Counted from the stretch's first letter, positions 7,590-15,243 are shown. The stretch is DNA of 16,278 nt from Pseudomonadota bacterium (GCA_023416965.1 JAEZGJ010000133.1:1-16278); one strand, 5' to 3'. The notes: generated by a model from the letters alone, not told the origin. Program-made: numbers and translations.

Positions 7590-7705
7590 GATCGCGCGGA
7601 AGTGGGTTGCCGACCTGCAAGGGCCAAGCCTGTCCTTCGAGAACTCGCCGGGTGTGGCGGACTGGTGTCGGCGGTAGCCATCCGACGCCAGCTCGCCCCC
7701 CTTCT
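7590..7705 (-). promoter_or_regulatory. truA-amn intergenic region containing a 10-bp stem-loop
   Basis: A 116-base gap that ends the def-fmt-truA unit and must carry any promoter of amn. It holds an inverted repeat (7662-7671 with 7682-7691, 10-base loop) starting about 14 bases after the truA stop. As plus-strand RNA the stem has one G-U wobble; as minus-strand RNA the same position is a C-A mismatch. No T tract follows on the minus strand, so a classical terminator is not supported. I see no clear -35/-10 pair. Confidence 0.35.
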
Positions 7706-8488
7706 TCACCGCTCGGGCGTGTCGGGAAGCGGCAGCCAGTGGGCGGGATAGTCGACCTGCGTCAGATAGAGCGCATGGGAAGGGCCGACCGTGCCGCAGG
7801 CCTTGCGGTCGCGGGCGGCGAGCGCCTCGGCGAGGTCGTCCGCCGTCCACAGGCCCTCGCCGACCAGTTTCAGCGTGCCCACCATGGAGCGCACCTGGTT
7901 GTGCAGGAAGGAGCGGGCGTCGAGGCGGCATTCGATTCCCGTCGCGGTGCGCTCGACATCGAAGCGGTCGAGGTTGCGCACCGGCGATTTCGCCTGGCAC
8001 TCGGTGGAGCGGAAGGTGGTGAAGTCGTGGCGGCCGACCAGCAGGCGCGCCGCCTCGCGCATGCGGTCGACATCAAGGGTCTTGGGCGACCACCAGGCGC
8101 GGTGGCGCTCGAGGGTGAGCGGCGGCCGGCGGTCGATGATCCGGTAGAGATAATGCCGGCGCACAGCCGAGAACCGCGCGTCGAAATCGTCCGGCATCTT
8201 CTCGGCCGCCACCACGGCGATGGCCTCGTCCTTGAGGTAGCGGTTGGTGGCGTCGCGCACCACGCGGTTCGGCCAGTCGCGGGAGAGGTCGACATGGGCG
8301 ACCTGGCCGGTGGCATGGACGCCGGCATCGGTTCGGCCGGCGCCGCCCACCGTCACCTCTTCGCCGGAGAATTCGCCGATGGCGCGGACCAGCTCACCCT
8401 GGACCGACTTGCCGAAGCTCGCGCCCTGCATCTGCCAGCCGAGATAGGGGCCGCCGTCATATTCGATGGTCAGCTTGTAGCGCGGCAT
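7706..8488 (-). CDS. truA: tRNA pseudouridine(38-40) synthase TruA
   Basis: A 260-residue pseudouridine synthase that isomerises uridines 38-40 in the anticodon stem-loop of many tRNAs. The N terminus RYKLTIEYDGGPYLGWQ and the catalytic motif GGAGRTDAGVHATGQVAH (catalytic Asp54) are diagnostic. DDFDARFSAVRRHYLYRI follows, then FRSTECQAKSPVRNL, and SFLHNQVRSMVGTLKLVGEG closes the C-terminal half. Length is normal for the family. The ATG has GGAAG about 8 bases upstream on the minus strand. It lies 26 bases after fmt, so the order of transcription is def, fmt, truA, a frequent alphaproteobacterial arrangement. Confidence 0.97.
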   Translation of the reverse strand: MPRYKLTIEYDGGPYLGWQMQGASFGKSVQGELVRAIGEFSGEEVTVGGAGRTDAGVHATGQVAHVDLSRDWPNRVVRDATNRYLKDEAIAVVAAEKMPDDFDARFSAVRRHYLYRIIDRRPPLTLERHRAWWSPKTLDVDRMREAARLLVGRHDFTTFRSTECQAKSPVRNLDRFDVERTATGIECRLDARSFLHNQVRSMVGTLKLVGEGLWTADDLAEALAARDRKACGTVGPSHALYLTQVDYPAHWLPLPDTPER

Positions 8489-8514
8489 CGGGGCGCTTCC
8501 AGCACGGGGATCAT

Positions 8515-9447
8515 CTACGCGAAAACCGCGCCGGGCCCGACCTTGGCACCGTTGAGGAAGTCCGCCGCCTTCATAGCCTTGGCGCCGGCGCGCTGGACCT
8601 CGACGAGGCGCAGGGCGCCCGTGCCGCAGGCGACGGTCAGGTCGTCGGCGAGGAGCGTCCCCGGCGCGCCGGTTCCCGCTGCCAGGGCGGTGCGCAGGAC
8701 CTTCACCCGTTCCGGGCCCTTGCCGAGATCGGCCTCGAACCAGGCGCCCGGAAAGGGCGAGAGGCCGCGCACCTTGTCGTGGATCTCGGAGGCCGGCCGC
8801 GCCCAGTCGATGCGCGCCTCGGCCTTGTCGATCTTGGCGGCATAGGTGACGCCCTCCTCCGCCTGGGGCGCGAACGAGAGGGAGCCGCGGTCGAGGGCGG
8901 CGAGGGCGCGGACCATCAGGTCGGCGCCGAGCACCGCCATGCGGTCGTGCAGGTCCTGCGCCGTCATGTCCGGGCCGATGGCGATCTTCTCGACCATGGC
9001 GACGGGGCCGGTGTCGAGCCCCTCGTCCATCTTCATGACCATGACGCCGGTCTCGGCATCGCCGGCCATGATGGCGCGCTGGATGGGGGCAGCGCCGCGC
9101 CAGCGCGGCAGGAGCGAGCCGTGGAGGTTCAGGCAGCCGAGGGCGGGCGCATCGAGCACCGGCTTCGGCAGGATGAGGCCATAGGCGACGACGACGGCGA
9201 CATCGGCGCCGAGGGAAGCGAAATCGGCCTGGGCCGCCGCGTCGCGCAGGGTGCGCGGGGTGAAGACCGGGATGCCGAAGCCGTCGGCGAGGCGGTGGAC
9301 CGGCGTCTTCTGCTCGGCCATGCCGCGCCCGGCGGGCTTCGGCGCGCGCGTATAGACCGCCACCACCTCGTGACCCTGGCCGATGATCTCGGAGAGGGTG
9401 GGCACGGCGAAGTCCGGCGTGCCCATGAAGACGACGCGCAGGCTCAC
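8515..9447 (-). CDS. fmt: Methionyl-tRNA formyltransferase
   Basis: A 310-residue enzyme that formylates initiator Met-tRNA using 10-formyltetrahydrofolate. It begins SLRVVFMGTPDFAVPTL and contains LNLHGSLLPRWRGAAPIQRAI with N107 and H109, and MDEGLDTGPV with D145, the catalytic Asn-His-Asp set. The C-terminal tRNA-binding domain (about 205-310) includes IDWARPASEIHDKVRGLSPFPGAWF. The start is GTG at 9447, overlapping the def stop as GTGA; this gives the normal family length. The reading frame stays open 63 codons further upstream inside def, but those residues are basic shadow translation unlike any Fmt. The overlap couples its translation to def, its partner in the formylation-deformylation cycle. 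Confidence 0.96.
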   Translation of the reverse strand: MSLRVVFMGTPDFAVPTLSEIIGQGHEVVAVYTRAPKPAGRGMAEQKTPVHRLADGFGIPVFTPRTLRDAAAQADFASLGADVAVVVAYGLILPKPVLDAPALGCLNLHGSLLPRWRGAAPIQRAIMAGDAETGVMVMKMDEGLDTGPVAMVEKIAIGPDMTAQDLHDRMAVLGADLMVRALAALDRGSLSFAPQAEEGVTYAAKIDKAEARIDWARPASEIHDKVRGLSPFPGAWFEADLGKGPERVKVLRTALAAGTGAPGTLLADDLTVACGTGALRLVEVQRAGAKAMKAADFLNGAKVGPGAVFA

Positions 9448-9962
9448 GCGAGCGCCTCGCGGCGGGCGGCCTTGGTGAACTTCTTGATGACGCGCTCGCG
9501 CTTCAGGCGGGAGATATGGTCGATGAAGAGGACGCCGTTGAGGTGATCGACCTCGTGCTGCACGCAGGTCGCCATCAGGCCCTCGCAGTCGAGCTCCTGC
9601 ACCTTGCCGTCGAGGTCGAGATAGCGGACGCGGCATCTGGCCGGCCGTTCCACCTCCTCGTAATAGTCGGGGATGGAGAGGCAGCCCTCCTCGTAGACGG
9701 AGAGTTCGTCCGAGCGCCAGGTGATCTCGGGATTGATGAGCACCACCGGCTTCTTCGGCTCGTCCTTGCGTGCGAGGTCGATGGTGACGATGCGCTGCGG
9801 CACGGCGATCTGAATCGCCGCGAGGCCGATTCCCGGCGCGTCGTACATGGTCTCCAGCATGTCGTCGGCGAGTTTCCTCACCTTGGAATCGACGGCTGCG
9901 ACGGGCTCGCAGACGAGCTTCAGCCGCGGATCGGGAAGGACGATGATCTCGCGCAGGGCCAT
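9444..9962 (-). CDS. def: Peptide deformylase
   Basis: A 172-residue peptide deformylase that removes the formyl group from nascent N-formyl-methionine proteins. The three metal-site motifs are complete: GIGLAAIQI (44-52), EGCLSIP (92-98, metal ligand Cys94), and QHEVDHLNG (135-143, ligands His136 and His140, catalytic Glu137). The N terminus MALREIIVLPDPRL and length are typical of alphaproteobacterial type I enzymes. The upstream Shine-Dalgarno is weak, but the start agrees with homologues. It is first in def-fmt-truA and is separated from pobA by 71 bases, in which I see no clear terminator or promoter. Confidence 0.97.
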   Translation of the reverse strand: MALREIIVLPDPRLKLVCEPVAAVDSKVRKLADDMLETMYDAPGIGLAAIQIAVPQRIVTIDLARKDEPKKPVVLINPEITWRSDELSVYEEGCLSIPDYYEEVERPARCRVRYLDLDGKVQELDCEGLMATCVQHEVDHLNGVLFIDHISRLKRERVIKKFTKAARREALA

Positions 9963-10033
9963 GGCAGTGAGGTCCGGAGGGCTCGGAAAGCGCCTGAGTT
10001 AAGCGTCCGCGCCCGCAGGGTCAATGACGGGGA

Positions 10034-11209
10034 TCAGACCGGCAGGCCGACATAGTTCTCGGCGAGCGAGGTCATGGCCGCCTGCGAGGAGACGAGATAG
10101 GCGAGGTCGGCCTCCTGGATGCGCTGGTCGAAAGCGGTCTGGTCGGGGAACCGGTGGAGCATGGTGGTCATCCACCAGGAGAAGCGCACCGCCTTCCAGA
10201 TGCGATCAAGGGCGCGGCCGGAATAGGCGTCGAGGCCGGCCGTGGACTTGTCGGCATAGTGCTCCAGGAGGCCCTCTGCCAGATAGCGCACGTCGCTCAT
10301 GGCGAGGTTCAGGCCCTTGGCGCCGGTCGGCGGCACGATATGGGCTGCGTCGCCAACGAGGAACAGCCGGCCGAAGCGCAGCGGCTCGGCGACGAAGCTG
10401 CGCAGCGGCGCGATCGACTTCTCGAAGGAGGGGCCGGTGACCATGGCCTCGGCGGTGGGGGCATCGACGCGGCGGCGGATCTCGTCCCAGAACCGGTCGT
10501 CCGGCCAGTCCTCCACCCGGTCGTCGAGGGGGCACTGCACATAGTAGCGGCTGCGGGTGCTGGACCGCATGGTGCAGAGGGCGAAGCCGCGCGGCGAGTT
10601 GGCGTAGATCAGCTCGTGGTCGACGGGCGGCACCTCGGCGAGGATGCCGAGCCAGCCGAAGGGATAGACGCGCTCGTAGGTTGAGATGGCGCCCGCGGGC
10701 ACGCTCGCGCGCGAGACGCCGTGATAGCCGTCGCAGCCGGCGATGAAGTCGCAGGCGATCTCGTGGGTGACGCCGTCCTTCACATAGGTGACGCGCGGCG
10801 CCCCGCCGTCGAAGCCGTGGGGGGTGACGGCCTCGGCCTCGTAGACGGTTGGCGCACCGGAGGCGGCGCGGGCGTCCATCAGGTCGCGGGTGACCTCGGT
10901 CTGGCCGTAGATCGTCACCACCTTGCCGCCGGAGAGGCCGGCGAGGTCGATCCGGTGCCGCTCGCCGTCGAAGGCGAGCGCCATGCCGCGGTGGACGAGG
11001 CCCTCGCGCTCGAGGCGGGCGGCAAGGCCGTTCTCGCGCAGCAGGTCCACCGTTCCCTGTTCCAGCAGGCCCGCGCGGATGCGCGCAAGCACGTAGTCCT
11101 GGCTGCGGTTCTCGAGGATGATGGTCTCGATCCCCGCCTTGTGGAGGATGTGGCCGAGCATCAGCCCCGAAGGCCCCGAGCCGATGATGGCGACATGCAC
11201 GCGCTTCAT
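10034..11209 (-). CDS. pobA: 4-hydroxybenzoate 3-monooxygenase (p-hydroxybenzoate hydroxylase)
   Basis: A 391-residue flavoprotein monooxygenase converting 4-hydroxybenzoate to protocatechuate with NADPH and O2, the entry to the protocatechuate branch of the beta-ketoadipate pathway. It has the FAD dinucleotide fold VAIIGSGPSGL (6-16), the PobA-specific RIRAGLLEQGTVDLL (43-57), the second FAD/NADPH motif IAGCDGYHG (156-164), and VGDAAHIVPPTGAKGLNLA (285-303). Compared with the Pseudomonas enzyme from memory, substrate-site residues Tyr201, Arg214, Tyr222, Pro293 and Tyr385 appear as Y202, R215, Y223, P294 and Y386; Ser212 appears as Thr213. A strong GGAGG precedes the ATG. No pobR or pca genes are in the window; the divergent neighbour is a TAXI-TRAP transporter. 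Confidence 0.95.
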   Translation of the reverse strand: MKRVHVAIIGSGPSGLMLGHILHKAGIETIILENRSQDYVLARIRAGLLEQGTVDLLRENGLAARLEREGLVHRGMALAFDGERHRIDLAGLSGGKVVTIYGQTEVTRDLMDARAASGAPTVYEAEAVTPHGFDGGAPRVTYVKDGVTHEIACDFIAGCDGYHGVSRASVPAGAISTYERVYPFGWLGILAEVPPVDHELIYANSPRGFALCTMRSSTRSRYYVQCPLDDRVEDWPDDRFWDEIRRRVDAPTAEAMVTGPSFEKSIAPLRSFVAEPLRFGRLFLVGDAAHIVPPTGAKGLNLAMSDVRYLAEGLLEHYADKSTAGLDAYSGRALDRIWKAVRFSWWMTTMLHRFPDQTAFDQRIQEADLAYLVSSQAAMTSLAENYVGLPV

Positions 11210-11422
11210 GCTTCCCCTCCGTCCGCGCTCTCACCGGCGCCTTGGCGCCATGCCGCCACGGCGGCATCCGGCGGGCAAGTCCTTTTGTGGGCGCATGGCG
11301 GCTCCGTCCCCAGAATGAGGCCTGCTGCTGGCTTCGCTGCCCACAATGTGGTCACATGAACCCTTTCCGCCCATGCCCCCCGGCCGGCGGAGACGCAGTT
11401 CAAGACGTGTGGAGACATCACC
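11210..11422. promoter_or_regulatory. Divergent control region between pobA and the TAXI-TRAP operon
   Basis: A 213-base region that must hold both promoters. It is rich in dyads: TGGCGCCA (11243-11250); TGCCGCC-AC-GGCGGCA (11251-11266), a perfect 16-base dyad; CCACA-A-TGTGG (11341-11351); an overlapping TGTG-GT-CACA (11347-11356); and a distant inverted pair TTGTGGGC (11285-11292) / GCCCACAA (11339-11346). These could be operators of a regulator encoded elsewhere. No confident -35/-10 pair was found. Good Shine-Dalgarno sequences precede both flanking starts. Confidence 0.5.
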
Positions 11423-12394
11423 ATGACCATCGACCGCAGGCAGTTCACGGCGCTCGCCGGCGCTACCGGCCTCGCCTCGCTGCTGGCGCCGGGCGCTGCC
11501 ATCGCCCAGGCCAAGCAGTTCTTCCGCATCGGCACGGGCGGTACGGCGGGCACCTACTATCCGATCGGCGGCCTCATCGCGAACGCGATCTCCACCGGCA
11601 CGCTCGACGCCTCGGCTGTGGCCACCAACGGCTCGGTGGCGAATGTCAACGGCATCGTCGGCGGCGCCATGGAATCGGGCTTCAGCCAGTCCGACGTCGC
11701 CAGCTGGGCCTATTCGGGCACGGGCGTGTACCAGGGGCGGCCGAAGGTGGAGGCGCTGCGCGCCATCGCCAACCTCTATCCGGAATCGCTGCACGTCGTG
11801 GTCAAGAAGGGCCTCAACGTCCGCTCCATCGCCGACCTCAAGGGCAAGCGCATCTCCATCGACGAGCCGGGCTCGGGCTCGATCATCAACGCCAAGGCGA
11901 TTCTCGCCGGCTTCGGCATCCGCGACGGCGACTACCGCGCCGAGAACCTGAAGCCGGGCCCCTCGGCCGAGAAGCTGAAGGACGGCGGCCTCGACGCCTT
12001 CTTCATGACCACCGGCTGGCCGACCGCGGCGCTGACCGAGCTCGCCACGACGACGGGCATCGAGCTGCTGCCGATCGACGGCGAGGCGGCCAAGAAGATC
12101 ATGGCCGAGTTCAAGTTCTTCGCCGAGGACGAGATTCCCGACGGCGCCTACAAGGACGTGAAGGGCGTCAAGACTCTGGCGGTCGGCGCCCAGTGGATCA
12201 CCTCGACGCGCATGAGCGCCGATGTCGTCTACGAGGTCACCAAGGCGCTGTGGAGCGACAAGACCCGCGCCCTGCTCGATGCCGGCCACGCCAAGGGCAA
12301 GGCGATCCGCAAGGAGACGGCGCTCCAGGGCCTCGGCATTCCGCTGCACGACGGTGCCGCGCGCTTCTACAAGGAAGCGGGACTGCTGCGCTGA
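11423..12394 (+). CDS. TAXI-family TRAP transporter periplasmic solute-binding protein
   Basis: A 323-residue extracytoplasmic binding protein of the TAXI (TRAP-associated extracytoplasmic immunogenic) type. The N terminus MTIDRRQFTALAGATGLASLLAPGAAIAQA is an export signal with paired arginines (DRRQF), a plausible Tat signal, with cleavage near AIA-QA or AQA-K. The mature start FFRIGTGGTAGTYYPIGGLIAN (33-54) and the central DEPGSGSIINAKAILAGFGI are TAXI signatures. It captures its ligand in the periplasm and hands it to the fused permease encoded next. Some characterised TAXI systems take up dicarboxylates or glutamate-like compounds; no residue here lets me name the ligand. GGAG lies about 8 bases before the ATG. 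Confidence 0.93.
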   Translation: MTIDRRQFTALAGATGLASLLAPGAAIAQAKQFFRIGTGGTAGTYYPIGGLIANAISTGTLDASAVATNGSVANVNGIVGGAMESGFSQSDVASWAYSGTGVYQGRPKVEALRAIANLYPESLHVVVKKGLNVRSIADLKGKRISIDEPGSGSIINAKAILAGFGIRDGDYRAENLKPGPSAEKLKDGGLDAFFMTTGWPTAALTELATTTGIELLPIDGEAAKKIMAEFKFFAEDEIPDGAYKDVKGVKTLAVGAQWITSTRMSADVVYEVTKALWSDKTRALLDAGHAKGKAIRKETALQGLGIPLHDGAARFYKEAGLLR

Positions 12395-12422
12395 TTCAGG
12401 CCCTGCCGGCTTGACGACGATG

Positions 12423-12445
12423 GGCCGCGCGGTTACCGCGCGGCC
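12423..12445 (+). terminator. GC-rich hairpin between the binding-protein and permease genes
   Basis: Perfect 10-bp stem GGCCGCGCGG / CCGCGCGGCC with a TTA loop, followed by TTCTCGTTCC. It lies 28 bases after the binding-protein stop and about 80 bases before the permease start. It may act as a partial terminator or as a 3' stabiliser, giving much more binding protein than permease, as in many binding-protein-dependent systems. Confidence 0.5.
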
Positions 12446-12524
12446 TTCTCGTTCCTGACGATGCCACATCGCGTCATCGGAACCTTTCCCGCAACGCCCC
12501 CCCGACACACCCGCGAGACGGCCG

Positions 12525-14696
12525 ATGAAGACCGAGGCGATGGACCCGAATGCCCTCCAGAAGCTGGAGGAGGAGTTCGATTCCGAGGTGCGCTTCCGGC
12601 CGCTCCTGCCGGCGACCGCCTGGCTGGTGGCGGGCCTGCTCTTCGCCCTCTCGGCCTTCCACTACTACACGGCCGGCTTCGGCCTGCTGCGCGAGGCGAC
12701 CCATCGCGGCATCCACATGGCCTTCGTGCTGGGGCTGATCTTCCTCGTCTTCCCGCTGCTGAAGCGCGCCCACCACACGCCGCCCAAGGCCGGCATCCTC
12801 GCCCCCGGCGGCATCCCGATCGCCGACTGGCTGCTGGCGGCGGGCGCCGTCGTCGCCAGCCTCTACATGCCGTGGATCTACGACGACCTCGCCTTCCGGG
12901 TCGGCAATCCCGAGCCGCTCGACGTCGCCATGGCGACCGTCGCCATCCTGGTCCTGCTGGAGGCGACGCGGCGCAGCGTCGGCTGGCCGCTGCCGATCAT
13001 CGCGATCTCGCTGATGGTCTATGCCATGTACGGCCAGTCCCTGCCGGGCATCCTCGCCCATCCCGGCAATTCGTGGTCGGCTGTCGTCAACCACCTCTAC
13101 CTCACCAGCAACGGCATCTACGGCATCGCGCTGGGCGTGGTCGCCACCTACGTCTTCCACTACGTGCTGTTCGGGGTCCTGGCGACGCGCATCGGCCTCG
13201 GCCGCCTCTTCATCGACCTCGCAACCGCGCTCGCCGGCCGCTATTCCGGCGGCCCGGCCAAGGTGTCGATCTTCGGCTCGGCCATGTTCGGCATGATCTC
13301 GGGCTCGTCCATCGCCAACACGGTCACGGTGGGGTCCCTCACGATCCCCGCCATGATGCGGCTCGGCTATCCGCGCCACATGGCGGCCGCCATCGAATCC
13401 ACCGCCTCGACCGGCGGCCAGATCACCCCGCCGATCATGGGCGCCGCCGCCTTCCTGATGATCGAGTTCCTCAACCTGCCCTACCAGTCCATCGTGCTGG
13501 CGGCGCTGATCCCTGCCTCGATGCACTTCTTCGGCGTGTTCTGGCAGATCCATTTCGAGGCCCGCAAGCACGGCCTCAAGGGCATTCCCGTCGCCGACCT
13601 GCCGAAAGCGCGCGAGGTCATCGCCCGCGACTGGCCGGCCGCCATCCCGCTCATCGTCCTGCTGATGGTGCTGTTCTCCGGCTTCACGCCCTATCTGGCG
13701 GCCTTCTGGGGCATCACGGCCTGCGTGCTGGTCGGCTTCACCCGCCGCAACCCGGTCGTCGCCGTCTCCTTCCTCGCCGTGATGATCGCCGCCATCGCCG
13801 CCGGCCTCCTCACCGAGGGCTGGGCGACCGTCGGCATCTTCGCCGGTGTCGCCGTGGTCTGCGCGGCCTTCGCGCTGCGCGACGCGGAGGGCAAGTTCCT
13901 CACCGCCGACATGATCGACGCCTTCGTGGTGGGCGCCAAATATGCCATCGCCGTCGGCGCCGCGGCGGCGACCGTCGGCATCATCGTCGGCGTCGTCACC
14001 CTGACCGGTGTCGGCTTCAAGATCTCCAACATCGTGACCAGCTTCGCCGGCCAGCTCGCCGCCATCGTCGGATCGATCCTCCCGGCCTGGGCCTTCGACG
14101 CCAGGGGCATGACCCTGTTCTTCACCCTGGTGATGACGGCAGTGGTCTGCATCCTGCTGGGCACCGGCGTGCCCACGACGGCGAACTACATCATCATGGT
14201 GACGGTCGCGGCGCCCTCGCTCGCCCTGCTGGGCGTCGAGCCCATCGTCGCCCATTTCTTCGTCTTCTATTACGGCGTGCTCGCCGACATCACGCCGCCC
14301 GTGGCGCTCGCCGCCTATGCGGCGGCGAGCATGGCAGGGGCCGATCCGTTCAAGACAGGCAACACCGCCTTCCGCCTCGGCCTCGCCAAGGCTCTCGTGC
14401 CTTTCGTCTTCGTCTATGGCCCGGCCCTGCTGATCGTCACCAAGGGCTTCACATGGGCCGACTTCATCGTGACGACGGCCACCTGCGCCCTCGGTGTCTT
14501 CATCCTGGCGGCGGCGCTGACCGGCTATGCGCTGGTGCGCATGCCGATGTGGCAGCGCCTGTCTCTCGGCCTGTCGGGATTGCTGCTGATGGCGCCGAGC
14601 CTCACCGCCAGCCTCCTCGGCATCGCCGCCGCGCTGCCCGCTGCGCTAGCACAGGTGGCGGCCAATCGGCGGGAGCAGGCGGCGCCTGCCGCCTGA
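12525..14696 (+). CDS. TRAP transporter fused permease (4TM/12TM, DctQM-type)
   Basis: A 723-residue inner-membrane protein joining the small (DctQ-like, about 20-190) and large (DctM-like, about 195-700) TRAP membrane subunits, as is usual for TAXI systems. Diagnostic segments are SGSSIANTVTVGSLTIPAMMRLGY, STGGQITPPIMGAAAFLMIEFL (G297-P303 core), LGTGVPTTANYIIMVTVAAPSL, and YYGVLADITPPVALAAYAAA (L586-P592 core). TRAP permeases use an ion gradient, typically sodium, rather than ATP. The start could be ATG 12525 or, five codons later, ATG 12540; neither has a strong Shine-Dalgarno. It partners the binding protein upstream. The 3' end is 61 bases from the mgtC-like start, so both could share a transcript. 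Confidence 0.93.
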   Translation: MKTEAMDPNALQKLEEEFDSEVRFRPLLPATAWLVAGLLFALSAFHYYTAGFGLLREATHRGIHMAFVLGLIFLVFPLLKRAHHTPPKAGILAPGGIPIADWLLAAGAVVASLYMPWIYDDLAFRVGNPEPLDVAMATVAILVLLEATRRSVGWPLPIIAISLMVYAMYGQSLPGILAHPGNSWSAVVNHLYLTSNGIYGIALGVVATYVFHYVLFGVLATRIGLGRLFIDLATALAGRYSGGPAKVSIFGSAMFGMISGSSIANTVTVGSLTIPAMMRLGYPRHMAAAIESTASTGGQITPPIMGAAAFLMIEFLNLPYQSIVLAALIPASMHFFGVFWQIHFEARKHGLKGIPVADLPKAREVIARDWPAAIPLIVLLMVLFSGFTPYLAAFWGITACVLVGFTRRNPVVAVSFLAVMIAAIAAGLLTEGWATVGIFAGVAVVCAAFALRDAEGKFLTADMIDAFVVGAKYAIAVGAAAATVGIIVGVVTLTGVGFKISNIVTSFAGQLAAIVGSILPAWAFDARGMTLFFTLVMTAVVCILLGTGVPTTANYIIMVTVAAPSLALLGVEPIVAHFFVFYYGVLADITPPVALAAYAAASMAGADPFKTGNTAFRLGLAKALVPFVFVYGPALLIVTKGFTWADFIVTTATCALGVFILAAALTGYALVRMPMWQRLSLGLSGLLLMAPSLTASLLGIAAALPAALAQVAANRREQAAPAA

Positions 14697-14731
14697 GGGC
14701 AGCGAGGAACTACCCGGAGACGTGCCGCGTT

Positions 14732-14753
14732 ACCTCCCGCTTTCGCGGGAGGT
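14732..14753 (+). promoter_or_regulatory. Perfect hairpin sequestering the ribosome-binding site of the mgtC-like gene
   Basis: ACCTCCCGC (14732-14740) and GCGGGAGGT (14745-14753) form a perfect 9-bp stem around a TTTC tetraloop. The right arm contains the GGGAGG Shine-Dalgarno (14747-14752), 5 bases before the ATG at 14758, so the folded RNA would hide it. An in-frame GTG at 14722 lies just upstream, and translation from it would melt the stem. The element could be translational control, a weak terminator for the permease transcript, or a dispersed palindromic (REP-like) repeat. Confidence 0.6.
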
Positions 14754-14757
14754 TGCC

Positions 14758-15243
14758 ATGCTCGACACGTTCATCGCCGCGATCCGGATCGACCTCCTGC
14801 CGCATCTCGGTGCGCTGACCCTCGCCTATGCCCTGGTCCTGCCCATCGGCTGGGACCGGGAGAAGGAGGACCGCAGCGCGGGCCTCAGGACCTTCCCGCT
14901 GGTGGCCATCGCCTGCTGCGGCTTCGTCCAGGCGGCGGAAATGAGATACGGCGCCCACCCCGACGCCATGGGCAAGATCGTCGAGGGCCTCATCACCGGC
15001 ATCGGTTTCATCGGCGGCGGCGCCATCCTCAAACAGGGCGCCTCGGTGCGCGGGACGGCGACGGCGGCGAGCCTCTGGGCCACGGGCGCCATCGGCACCG
15101 CCGTCGGCCTCGGCGCCTATGGTGTGGCGGCGCTGGTGGCCGTGTTCACGGTGATCACGCTGAAATGGCTGACGCCGCTGAAGGACGAGGCGCGGCAGGA
15201 GGGAGCGGCCGACCCGGATGACGGCGGCTCGGCGCAACGCTAG
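14758..15243 (+). CDS. MgtC/SapB-family inner-membrane protein, single N-terminal domain
   Basis: A 161-residue membrane protein of the MgtC/SapB family. Family marks are IGWDREKEDRSAGLRTFPLV (30-49), the GLITGIGFIGGGAIL core (78-91), and SVRGTATAASLWATGAIGTAVGLGAY (96-121); hydrophobic stretches suggest about four to five helices. It lacks the C-terminal soluble domain of Salmonella MgtC, so it resembles short homologues such as SapB/YhiD. MgtC proteins are linked to survival in low magnesium and to control of the F-ATP synthase in pathogens; the role of short environmental homologues is uncertain. ATG 14758 is chosen for its ideal GGGAGG; GTG 14722 would add 12 atypical residues. It ends 16 bases from the convergent tRNA-Gly. 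Confidence 0.9.
   Translation: MLDTFIAAIRIDLLPHLGALTLAYALVLPIGWDREKEDRSAGLRTFPLVAIACCGFVQAAEMRYGAHPDAMGKIVEGLITGIGFIGGGAILKQGASVRGTATAASLWATGAIGTAVGLGAYGVAALVAVFTVITLKWLTPLKDEARQEGAADPDDGGSAQR

Noticed and set aside
9448..9636. 63-codon N-terminal extension of fmt into def
   Set aside because: The added residues are Arg/Pro-rich shadow translation of def; the GTG at 9447 gives the normal Fmt start and a GTGA overlap.
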